Assembly: GCA_005889515.1 (NCBI GenBank)
Contig: VBHE01000115.1
Coordinates: 1 to 9,516 of the forward strand
From: Chloroflexota bacterium
GTDB taxonomy: Bacteria > Chloroflexota > Dormibacteria > Aeolococcales > Aeolococcaceae
Direction: 5' to 3'
Length of the DNA stretch: 9,516 nucleotides
Notes under the pieces: model-generated
Databases searched by the model: none
Told to the model about the DNA's origin: nothing
Seen by the model: only the letters and a program-made list of their open reading frames with translations
Position numbers and translations under genes: made by a program
Shown: positions 1 through 5,750 of the stretch, piece after piece
How the letters are laid out: each line of letters starts with the position of its first letter
Position numbering within the stretch: the stretch's first letter is position 1

Positions 1-463
1 TGTTGGTCGCCTCGGGGTAGAAGCTCGCCAGCGCCCCGACGGTGGAGAGCAGGATCCCCATCGGGTGGGCGTCGTGGTGGAACCCGTCCATGAAGCGCTT
101 GATGTTCTCGTGGACGAGGGTGTGCATCGTGATCTCGTGGGACCAGTCCCCGTACTGCTCCTCGGTGGGCAGCTCGCCGTGCACGAGCAGGTAGGCGGTC
201 TCCAGGAAGTTGCTCTTCTCCGCGAGCTCCTCGATCGGGTAGCCGCGGTAGAGGAGGATGCCCCGGTCACCGTCGATGTAGGTGATCCGGCTGATGCACG
301 ACGCCGTGTTGAGGAAGGCGGGGTCGTAGGAGACCAGGCCCTGGGTGTCGTCGTCCGACACCTTGACCTGCTGCAGGTCGGTCGCCCGGATGGCGCCGTG
401 GGTGATCGGCAGCTCGTAGGTCCTGCCGGTGCGGTTGTCGGTGACCGAGAGGCTGTCGGGCAT
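1..463 (-). CDS. gltA: Citrate synthase, type II (N-terminal 154 residues, cut by window edge)
   Basis: Condenses oxaloacetate and acetyl-CoA to citrate, the entry step of the TCA cycle, in the cytoplasm. The visible part begins MPDSLSVTDNRTGRTYELP and carries hallmarks of the bacterial type II (GltA) family: an N-terminal beta-rich extension, then NTASCISRITYIDGD, the GILLYRGYPIEELAE segment, and DGFHHDAHPMGILLSTVGAL near residues 125-145. The C-terminal part with the catalytic His and Asp lies beyond the left edge, so integrity cannot be judged. The ATG at 461-463 overlaps the TGA of the upstream DinB-like gene by one base (TGATG). I see no good Shine-Dalgarno, which suggests translation by coupling or reinitiation. 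A housekeeping gene placed third behind an FAH-family hydrolase is somewhat unusual. The family call is firm; being the main TCA enzyme rather than a paralogue such as methylcitrate synthase is less certain. Confidence 0.92.
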   Translation of the reverse strand, partial: MPDSLSVTDNRTGRTYELPITHGAIRATDLQQVKVSDDDTQGLVSYDPAFLNTASCISRITYIDGDRGILLYRGYPIEELAEKSNFLETAYLLVHGELPTEEQYGDWSHEITMHTLVHENIKRFMDGFHHDAHPMGILLSTVGALASFYPEATN

Positions 464-939
464 CACGACGAGTGTAGGCCGTCGAGTTGGGCGGCGTGCT
501 GCTCGAGGTGCCCCACGAGGAAGTCCTCGACGATCTGAGTCACCGTCATCGGGCCGAGCGTGGGATGGATCCCCCGCCGCTCCCAGGCGTCGGGCTCGAG
601 CCGCAGCAGGAGGTCGCGGAGCGCCATGGACTCCTGCCGCACGGTTCGCATCAGCGCCGCCGGGGCCTCCTGGCGGCGGCGCTCGATCTCGCCGAGGCGG
701 TGCCTGTCGGCGGCGGTGCGGCCGAACCCCGGGGGCTCGTCGGCGGCGAGGATGGTCCCGACCTCGACGATCCAGTAGGGGATGAACTCGGCGAGGTGGG
801 CCCAGACCTGCCCCTGATCCCAGCGATCGCCGGTGCGCGGGTCGGCGTCGGTGAGCCCCTCGTGAACATGCTCGGTGTGGGCGTCGAGCCGGCTCACCGC
901 CGCGTCGAGGCGGCTCACGAAGCCGTCGGCGGGGGTCAC
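463..939 (-). CDS. DinB-like metal-dependent helical-bundle protein
   Basis: A 158-residue protein that looks like a single DinB/YfiT-type four-helix bundle. Members bind a divalent metal through three histidines and include thiol-cofactor-dependent transferases and the N-terminal domain of mycothiol-dependent maleylpyruvate isomerase. The expected triad is visible: His48 in the helix WAHLAEF, and His144 plus His148 in the C-terminal helix VGHLEQHAAQL. There is no signal peptide or membrane segment. I chose the GTG at 937-939 because it overlaps the FAH stop as GTGA and a GAGGG on the minus strand (949-953) lies 9 bases upstream; longer in-frame extensions read antisense through the FAH gene. 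Substrate is unknown. The coupling to an FAH-family hydrolase recalls isomerase/hydrolase pairs of the gentisate route, but this protein lacks the second domain of characterised maleylpyruvate isomerases, so that role is only a suggestion. Confidence 0.75.
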   Translation of the reverse strand: MTPADGFVSRLDAAVSRLDAHTEHVHEGLTDADPRTGDRWDQGQVWAHLAEFIPYWIVEVGTILAADEPPGFGRTAADRHRLGEIERRRQEAPAALMRTVRQESMALRDLLLRLEPDAWERRGIHPTLGPMTVTQIVEDFLVGHLEQHAAQLDGLHSS

Positions 940-1883
940 GGGTCCAGGCCCTCGCGGAGCGGCCGCAGCGGGCGGCCCTCGATGACGGGGTTGCGCAACC
1001 GGCCCAGCCCCTCCACCTCGAGCTCGACCGTGTCGCCGGGGCGCAGCCAGGGATAGGCGTCGCCGCCGTGGACGAGGGAGAGCTCGAGGATGCAGCCGGT
1101 GCCGCAGGTGCCGCTGCCGACCACGTCGCCGGCGGCGAGCTCGGTGCCGCGCGAGGCGTAGGCGAGCATCTCCCCGAAACTCCAGTACACGTCGGACCAG
1201 AGGGCGCGAGAGTACTCCGTGCCGTTGACCCGTGCGGTCATCGCCAGGTCGTAGCCGCAGCCGGAGCGCCGGTCGCCGATCTCGTCGGGGGTGACCAGGA
1301 TGGGGCCGAGGCTGGTGGCGAAGTCCTTCCCCTTCACCGGCCCCATGCTCAACTTCATCTCCCGCCGCTGCAGGTCGCGCGCGCTCCAGTCGTTCATCAC
1401 GCAGTAGCCGGCGATCCGCGCCTCTGCCTCGTCGGGGTCGAGGTCGCCGCCGCCGCGTCCCACGATCGCGGCCACCTCGAGCTCGAAGTCGAGCTCGGCG
1501 CAGCCGGGGGGGACCGCCACCGGCTCGCCGTCGCCGACCAGGGCACGAGGGTTGCTGAAGTAGAAGACCGGCAGCCGGTACCAGTCCGGGTCCATCTCCA
1601 GGCCGCGCCGCTGGCGGGCGGTGCGGACGTGCTGCTCGAAGGCGTAGAAGTCGCGGAGCGTGGGCGGCACCGGCACCGGCGGGAGCAGCCGCACCGCGTC
1701 GATCTCGACCACCTCGTGCGGATCCCGGATCGCCGCGCTCCCGGCGGTCGCGAGCCGCTCGCCGTCGTCGCCGAGGAGGTCGATCAACCGGGTCCGCCCG
1801 GCGAGCGCGTGAAGCATGTCCCCGACGACGACCCCGACCCGGTCGAGGTCCGATCCCGGATGGCGGTAGGTGGCAAGGCGCAT
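936..1883 (-). CDS. Fumarylacetoacetate hydrolase (FAH) family protein
   Basis: A 315-residue FAH-superfamily enzyme, probably cleaving or decarboxylating a 2-oxo acid such as an acylpyruvate, fumarylpyruvate or oxaloacetate with Mg2+ or Mn2+. Metal ligands typical of the family are present: Asp78 in RDFYAFEQHV (with candidate catalytic His85), the ExE pair Glu134/Glu136 in LDFELEVAAIVG, and Asp165 in VMNDWSARD. Then come the conserved KGKDFATSLGP (184-194) and GTCGTGCILEL near 258-268. The first ~70 residues form the small N-terminal domain, starting MRLATYR as in relatives. An upstream GTG at 1955 would add 24 residues (MTRAPAGPHYP...) that cross the promoter region and look non-coding, so ATG 1883 is preferred. 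It heads a coupled unit with the DinB-like gene and citrate synthase. The FAH fold is certain; the substrate is not readable from sequence. Confidence 0.9.
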   Translation of the reverse strand: MRLATYRHPGSDLDRVGVVVGDMLHALAGRTRLIDLLGDDGERLATAGSAAIRDPHEVVEIDAVRLLPPVPVPPTLRDFYAFEQHVRTARQRRGLEMDPDWYRLPVFYFSNPRALVGDGEPVAVPPGCAELDFELEVAAIVGRGGGDLDPDEAEARIAGYCVMNDWSARDLQRREMKLSMGPVKGKDFATSLGPILVTPDEIGDRRSGCGYDLAMTARVNGTEYSRALWSDVYWSFGEMLAYASRGTELAAGDVVGSGTCGTGCILELSLVHGGDAYPWLRPGDTVELEVEGLGRLRNPVIEGRPLRPLREGLDP

Positions 1884-1891
1884 CGGCGGCG

Positions 1892-1919
1892 ATGATAGGC
1901 CTCCCGTCCCATCGGTCAG
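1892..1919 (-). promoter_or_regulatory. Probable leaderless promoter for the FAH unit
   Basis: On the minus strand CTGACC (1914-1919, 4/6 to TTGACA), a 16-bp spacer and TATCAT (1892-1897, 5/6 to TATAAT) end 8 bases before the ATG at 1883. Transcription would start at or within a base or two of the ATG, giving a leaderless mRNA. The only Shine-Dalgarno-like string (GGGAGG on the minus strand, 1900-1905) falls in the spacer and would be 16 bases from the ATG, too far for normal use. The match is by eye and not experimentally supported. Confidence 0.45.
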
Positions 1920-1927
1920 AACCGGAT
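1911..1927. repeat. Imperfect inverted repeat over the FAH -35 box
   Basis: ATCGGT (1911-1916), the four bases CAGA, then ACCGGAT (1921-1927): the arms pair except for one extra G in the right arm. It covers the proposed minus-strand -35 and abuts the GATAAT on the plus strand. It could be a weak second operator for the adjacent TetR regulator or chance in GC-rich DNA. Confidence 0.25.
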
Positions 1928-1930
1928 AAT
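1925..1930 (+). promoter_or_regulatory. Possible -10 element of the LLM/TetR/phosphatase operon
   Basis: GATAAT is the most AT-rich hexamer in the divergent gap and matches five of six -10 positions. I cannot find a good -35 at 16-19 bp upstream. If it is used, transcription would begin near 1937, just before the palindrome at 1944-1965, leaving a leader of about 75 bases to the GTG at 2014. Confidence 0.3.
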
Positions 1931-1943
1931 GTGGGCCGGCGGG

Positions 1944-1965
1944 CGCCCGGGTCACGACCCGGGCG
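1944..1965. promoter_or_regulatory. Perfect 10-bp inverted repeat, candidate TetR operator or leader hairpin
   Basis: CGCCCGGGTC (1944-1953), a two-base spacer AC, then GACCCGGGCG (1956-1965). All ten pairs are exact, giving a 22-bp dyad in a 130-bp non-coding divergent region. TetR-family dimers typically bind dyads of this size close to their own operon's promoter, and a tetR-type gene is second in the flanking operon. The site would sit at roughly +8 to +30 of a transcript starting from GATAAT, where a bound repressor would block transcription. As RNA it would also form a very stable hairpin in the 5' leader. The dyad is seen directly; its role is inferred. Confidence 0.55.
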
Positions 1966-2000
1966 TCGTAGAGCGGGGGATGCGCCTGCGGGGTGGGCGC

Positions 2001-2008
2001 GGGAGGTG
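2001..2008 (+). promoter_or_regulatory. Ribosome binding site that fixes the LLM gene start
   Basis: GGGAGGTG lies with its GGAGG core (2002-2006) seven bases before the GTG at 2014, ideal Shine-Dalgarno geometry. The alternative in-frame GTG at 1993 would place this site inside the coding region and has no comparable site of its own. Confidence 0.7.
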
Positions 2009-2013
2009 TTCAC

Positions 2014-3048
2014 GTGGGGCTCTGCTTCGACCTGCCCCTGGGGTTCGACGCGGCGGCCGCCGCCGCGGCCCGCGCGGAGGCCGAGGGTGTCGACGGGCTG
2101 TGGACGGTGGAATCCGATCACGACCCGTACCTTCCGCTGGCGCTCGCCGCCGTCGCGACCCGGCGGCTGGTGCTCGGGACCGCCATCTCGGTGGCCTTTC
2201 CGCGCAGCCCCATGGTCCACGCGATGACGACCTGGGACCTCCACCGTCTCGCCCCCGGGAGGGTGGTGCTCGGCCTCGGCAGCCAGGTCAAGGGCCACAA
2301 CGAGCGCCGCTTCTCGGTGCCCTTCGACCGCCCGGCGGCTCGGCTGCGCGAGATGGTGATCGCGATCCGGGCGATCTGGCGCTGCTGGCAGGATGGCGTC
2401 CCCCTCGACCACCAGGGCGAGTTCTACACCCTCACCCTGATGACCCCGTTCTTCAACCCGGGGCCCGTCGACGGGGTGCCGCCGCCGCCGATCTACCTCG
2501 CCGCGATCAACCCGGGGATGATCAGGGTGACCGGCGAGGTCGCCGACGGCCTCCACCTCCATCCCCTCACCTCGGCCGAGACCCTCGACCGCTTCACCCT
2601 GCCGAAGCTCCGCGAGGCGGCGGCCGCCGCCGGCCGCGATCCGGGGGAGATCGTCCTCGTGGCCCCGGCGATGCTCGCCACCGGCCGCAGCCACGCCGAC
2701 GTGAACGCCGCCCGGGAGCGGCTGCGCGGCCAGATCGGCTTCTACGGGAGCACCCGCACCTACCGGCCGCTGCTCGAGGTCCACGGCCGCGCCGCCCTCG
2801 CCGACCGCCTCCACGAGCTCTCGGTGGCGGGCCGCTGGGACGAGCTCGCCGGCAACGTCGACGACGAGCTCCTCGACGCCTTCTCGATCGCCGCGACCTG
2901 GGACGAGCTCCCCGAGGCGATGGTCCGGCGCTACGCGGGGAGGGTCCAGCGCGTCGTGCCCTACGGGCGGCTCGACCCCGAGGCGCCCTGGGGGGAGATC
3001 GCAGCCGCCGTCCGCGCCGGCGCCGAGCGGGTGGAGGTGACCGCATGA
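2014..3048 (+). CDS. LLM-class, probably F420-dependent, oxidoreductase
   Basis: A 344-residue luciferase-like (LLM) TIM-barrel oxidoreductase expected to use coenzyme F420 (or a flavin) for hydride transfer in the cytoplasm. Visible landmarks: an N-terminal strand MGLCFDLPLGF, ARAEAEGVDGLWTVESDHDPYLPLALAA (20-47), LGTAISVAFPRSPMVHAMTTWDL (54-76), the cofactor-proximal GRVVLGLGSQVKGHNERRFS (82-101), then REMVIAIRAIWRCW and PPPPIYLAAINPGMIRVTGEVADGLHLHPL (157-185). The GLGSQVKGHNERR signature resembles the MSMEG_2256-like subgroup (I believe TIGR03617). GTG 2014 is chosen because of the ribosome site 7 bases upstream. The stop overlaps the TetR start as ATGA. The substrate is unknown. The F420 assignment is by family resemblance; FMN use cannot be excluded. 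Confidence 0.88.
   Translation: MGLCFDLPLGFDAAAAAAARAEAEGVDGLWTVESDHDPYLPLALAAVATRRLVLGTAISVAFPRSPMVHAMTTWDLHRLAPGRVVLGLGSQVKGHNERRFSVPFDRPAARLREMVIAIRAIWRCWQDGVPLDHQGEFYTLTLMTPFFNPGPVDGVPPPPIYLAAINPGMIRVTGEVADGLHLHPLTSAETLDRFTLPKLREAAAAAGRDPGEIVLVAPAMLATGRSHADVNAARERLRGQIGFYGSTRTYRPLLEVHGRAALADRLHELSVAGRWDELAGNVDDELLDAFSIAATWDELPEAMVRRYAGRVQRVVPYGRLDPEAPWGEIAAAVRAGAERVEVTA
3033..3037 (+). promoter_or_regulatory. Ribosome binding site for the TetR gene
   Basis: GGAGG lies seven bases before the ATG at 3045 and inside the last codons of the LLM gene. It supports this start and independent loading in addition to coupling through ATGA. Confidence 0.6.
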
Positions 3049-3653
3049 GCCTCGCCGTCACCGCCGCGGGCGAGGCCACCCGCGATCGCATCCTCCGCCT
3101 CGCCGACGCCCTCTTCGCCGAGCACGGCTACGCCCGGGTCTCGATGCGCCTGGTGGCGACCGCCGCCGGGGTCACCAAGCCGGCCCTCTACTACCACTTC
3201 CGCAACAAGGACGCGCTCTTCGAGGAGTGCGTGCTCTCCACCCAGCAGCGGATGGGGGCGATGCTCCGCGAGGCGACCGCGTCGGTCGGCTCCCTCGAGG
3301 ACCGGGTCACCGCGGTCGCCCAGATCCTCCTCACCGGAACCCCCCACCACCCGGTGCTCATCCAGAACGACATCGCCGAGCACCTCCCCGCCGAGGTCCG
3401 CGAGCGCCTCGACCGCGGCTTCCAGGAGAACGTCATCGCCCCCCTCGCCGGCCTCTTCGCCGACGCCGGCACCCGGGGGGAGATGCGCCCGCAGGTCAGC
3501 GACGAGGTGGCTGCGACGAGCATCCTGGGGGTCTGCATGGCCTTCCTGCCGGTGGCGCCCCCCGGCGCCGGCGGGGTGGGAGAGCCGCCGAGCGCGGCGA
3601 AGATCGCCGACGTCGTGCTCCACGGGGTGAGCGGACGGCCGCCGGGCCCGTGA
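3045..3653 (+). CDS. TetR/AcrR-family transcriptional regulator
   Basis: A 202-residue one-component regulator with an N-terminal DNA-binding domain: TRDRILRLADALFAEHGYARVSM (12-34) is helix 1 and approach, and VATAAGVTKPALYYHFRNKDALFEE (37-61) contains the helix-turn-helix with the classic YYHFRNKDALF. Residues 65-200 form the alpha-helical ligand and dimerisation domain, which is too variable to predict a ligand. The ATG overlaps the LLM stop and has a Shine-Dalgarno. Its stop overlaps the phosphatase start. Being inside the operon whose upstream region holds a 22-bp dyad, it plausibly autoregulates this unit, and perhaps the divergent FAH unit, in response to a substrate of the oxidoreductase. 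The tail from about 171 (APPGAGGVGEPP) is a Pro/Gly-rich stretch, probably a loop. Confidence 0.92.
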   Translation: MSLAVTAAGEATRDRILRLADALFAEHGYARVSMRLVATAAGVTKPALYYHFRNKDALFEECVLSTQQRMGAMLREATASVGSLEDRVTAVAQILLTGTPHHPVLIQNDIAEHLPAEVRERLDRGFQENVIAPLAGLFADAGTRGEMRPQVSDEVAATSILGVCMAFLPVAPPGAGGVGEPPSAAKIADVVLHGVSGRPPGP

Positions 3654-4231
3654 GCGGGCACGTCCGGGTCGTGCTGCTCCGTCACGGCCAGACCGAGTGG
3701 AGCCGCGCGGGCAGGCACACCGGGCGCAGCGACGTCCCCCTCGACGAGGGCGGCCGGCGCGACGCCCGCACGGCGGGCGCCGCGGTCGGCGGCGTCGAGT
3801 TCACCCGGGTGCTGGTCAGCCCGCTCCTCCGCGCCCGGGAGACCGCCGAGCTCGCCGGCCTGCGCGGGCCGGTCGAGCTCTGCGACGACCTCATGGAATG
3901 GGACTACGGCGAGTACGAGGGCCGCACCACCGCGGAGATCCGCGCGGACCGGCCCGGCTGGACGATCTGGAACGGCGGGGTGATCGGCGGCGAGACCCTC
4001 GAGGAGGTGGGCCGCCGCGCCGATCGGGTGGTGGCCCGGCTGCGGGAGCTCGAGGGCGACGTCGCCGTCGTCGCCCACGGCCACATGCTCCGCGTTCTCG
4101 CCGCCCGGTGGTGCGGGCTGGAGCCCGAGGTCGCGCGGAGCCTGTCGCTCCTCCCCGCGACGATCTCGCGTCTCGGGTACGAGCACGGCACCCCGACGAT
4201 CACCCTGTGGAACAGCCGCTGCGCGGAGTAG
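3650..4231 (+). CDS. Histidine phosphatase family protein (phosphoglycerate mutase-like)
   Basis: A 193-residue two-histidine phosphatase. The phospho-acceptor RHG motif is LLRHGQTEW (9-17, His12), followed by Arg61 in SPLLRARETAEL, the acid residue Glu83 in MEWDYGEYEG (82-91), and the second catalytic His143 in VAHGHMLRVLAARW. The RHGQTEWSRAGRHTGRSDVPL and MEWDYGEYEG stretches resemble the broad phosphatase clade containing yeast sedoheptulose bisphosphatase Shb17 and mycobacterial acid phosphatase Rv3214 more than glycolytic mutases, so it is probably a sugar-phosphate or small-phosphoester phosphatase. The GTG start overlaps the TetR TGA as GTGA with no clear Shine-Dalgarno, suggesting coupled translation. 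It ends the operon, facing the GT2 gene convergently. Substrate and any link to the oxidoreductase are unknown. Confidence 0.9.
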   Translation: MSGHVRVVLLRHGQTEWSRAGRHTGRSDVPLDEGGRRDARTAGAAVGGVEFTRVLVSPLLRARETAELAGLRGPVELCDDLMEWDYGEYEGRTTAEIRADRPGWTIWNGGVIGGETLEEVGRRADRVVARLRELEGDVAVVAHGHMLRVLAARWCGLEPEVARSLSLLPATISRLGYEHGTPTITLWNSRCAE

Positions 4232-4355
4232 GAGCTAGCGCGCCGGGCCTCCCGTGAGCGGAGCGCTCGAGAAGTCGGCGCACACGGTGGACTGATACTC
4301 GCCTGCGCCGGGGGAGCTCACCCGGATGCCGCCGAGAGGGCTCGCAGCGTGACGT
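4232..4355. other. Convergent intergenic gap
   Basis: This 124-bp gap lies between the ends of the phosphatase and the GT2 gene. I see no ORF with a credible start or family resemblance. It contains a small hairpin GAGCG-gag-CGCTC (4256-4268) and a second at 4308-4325, neither followed by a T run. Confidence 0.6.
4308..4325. terminator. Weak hairpin in the convergent gap, possible bidirectional terminator
   Basis: CCGGG (4308-4312) pairs with CCCGG (4321-4325) around a loop holding the palindrome GAGCTC. It lies where both converging units must stop. There is no U tract on either strand, so it is not a canonical intrinsic terminator and may be chance. Confidence 0.2.
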
Positions 4356-5750
4356 TCACCCGGTGACGCAGCCATACCCCCGAACGTCCGGGGTCATCCC
4401 CAGCGGGGCGAGAGCCGTGACCAGGGCGACGCGCTGCTCGTCCTCCGACATCCCCCCGTCGATCACGGTCACCTCCGCCGAGGGGGCGATGCCGGCGACG
4501 CGACCCCGCTGCCGCCGGTCCGCGCACACGATGAGGTCGGCCGCTGCCATGGAGTCGCGGTACCCGGCGTCCTCGGCGTCGCCGTCGAACCGGCCGTCGA
4601 CGACGACAACGGAGCGGGCGAGAGGCTGTGTGGAGAGGAACAGGCCGCGGACCGGCGGCATGGCCGCGGCGAACGAGGTGGTGACCACGACCCCGTAGTG
4701 ATGCCGGCGCTCGCCGAGCCACGGTTCCAGCTCCTCACCCGGCCAGGCGAGCTCGATGCCCAGGTCGAGGAGCGGCGGCGCCGCCTCCTCGGCTCCGTCG
4801 GCGTCCAGGGCGAGATGGGTGATGCGGGCTCGCGGCCACAGCCGGCCCAGGTCGTGGACGAGGCGGCGCAGGAATGGTTGACGGGAGTCGGGGACGAAGT
4901 CACCCACGATGAGGATGCGCTCCGCGCAGCGGATGTCGCGACCCGGGAGCACGTCGCGAGGCTCCCAGTGCGCGGGCGCGGCCGGGCGCCGGGCGAGCAG
5001 CCGTCGCCATCGGCTCTCGAAGAGGGGGCGGTTGCGGGCGAGCAGTGAGGCGATGCGGTGACGGTCGGTGGACGCGCCTCCGGCATGCGAGACGTTCGAC
5101 CCCGGTTGACAGACCACCCGCAGACCCTGCGACCACCACCGGAGACAGAGGTCGACGTCCTCGTAGTAGGCCGGGGCGAAGGCGGGATCGAATCCCCCGG
5201 CATCGACGAAGGCGGAGCGGCGCACCAGCAGGCAGGCGGCGGATGCGTAGTCGACGTCACGGCGGAAGCGAAACTCGGGGCGGTCCGCCTGCTGACCGGC
5301 GCCGTATGGCCAGACCTCGCCGTCCCCCCAGACGATGCTCCCGGCCTCCTGGACGGTCCCGTCGAGGTGGAGCAGGCGGGGAGCCACGGCGGCGACGTCG
5401 GGCTCGTGATCGAGGATGTCGCGCAGCGGCGGAAGCCACCCCGGCTGGACGAGCGCGTCGGTGTTCAGGAGCAGCAGGTGGGGTGCGCGCGCGTGCAGCG
5501 CCGCCTGGTTGACGGCCGGGCCGAAACCCAGGTTGGTGGGATTGCGGAGCACGGTGGCACCGTCCACCGACTCCAGGCCGGCGAGGGTGCCGTCCTCCGA
5601 GGCGTTGTCGGTGACGATCAGCTCGTAGAAGGGGTCGGTGTGCTCGACGAGCGCGGCGAGGGCGCGCTCCGTCCACTCCCACGCGTTGAAGGTCACCATC
5701 AGCACCGAGACATCCGGCGCCTCGGCCCGGGGAACCGCCAGCCGCCTCAC
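4356..5750 (-). CDS. GT2 glycosyltransferase with C-terminal reduced glycosyltransferase-like domain
   Basis: A 464-residue protein. Residues 13-250 are a GT-A family 2 glycosyltransferase of the rhamnosyl/O-antigen type: VSVLMVTFNAWEWT (14-27), LIVTDNASEDGTL (44-56), NPTNLGFGPAVNQA (70-83), the nucleotide-sugar/metal motif LLLNTDALV (93-101), and AYYEDVDLCLRWW (194-206) with the probable base in Glu197/Asp198, then SHAGG with His222. Residues 276-464 begin AERILIVGDFVPDSRQPFLRR and look like the GT4-type half often fused behind GT2 domains, but shorter than usual, so perhaps degenerate. No membrane segment is visible. The GTG start overlaps the upstream 189-aa ORF as GTGA. It would add sugars to a surface polysaccharide or glycan. 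Acceptor and donor are not predictable. Confidence 0.87.
   Translation of the reverse strand: MRRLAVPRAEAPDVSVLMVTFNAWEWTERALAALVEHTDPFYELIVTDNASEDGTLAGLESVDGATVLRNPTNLGFGPAVNQAALHARAPHLLLLNTDALVQPGWLPPLRDILDHEPDVAAVAPRLLHLDGTVQEAGSIVWGDGEVWPYGAGQQADRPEFRFRRDVDYASAACLLVRRSAFVDAGGFDPAFAPAYYEDVDLCLRWWSQGLRVVCQPGSNVSHAGGASTDRHRIASLLARNRPLFESRWRRLLARRPAAPAHWEPRDVLPGRDIRCAERILIVGDFVPDSRQPFLRRLVHDLGRLWPRARITHLALDADGAEEAAPPLLDLGIELAWPGEELEPWLGERRHHYGVVVTTSFAAAMPPVRGLFLSTQPLARSVVVVDGRFDGDAEDAGYRDSMAAADLIVCADRRQRGRVAGIAPSAEVTVIDGGMSEDEQRVALVTALAPLGMTPDVRGYGCVTG

Noticed and set aside
1993..2013. GTG 1993 as the LLM start
   Set aside because: GGGAGGTG at 2001-2008 is ideally spaced for GTG 2014, and the extra residues MGAGGVH are not expected of the family.
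463..2814. A 783-codon minus-strand open frame running across the FAH and LLM genes
   Set aside because: Only its last 158 codons (the DinB-like gene) look like protein; the rest is antisense to well-recognised genes, as expected in GC-rich DNA with few stops.
1929..3653. A 574-codon plus-strand frame that could be a fusion to the TetR protein
   Set aside because: Only the part from ATG 3045 is a TetR protein; upstream it is the LLM gene in the wrong frame, and a Shine-Dalgarno precedes 3045.
4378..4393. Near-palindrome CCCCG-aacgtc-CGGGG as a terminator of the GT2 unit
   Set aside because: It lies inside the last coding codons of GT2 and has no U tract; GC-rich codons readily make such stems.
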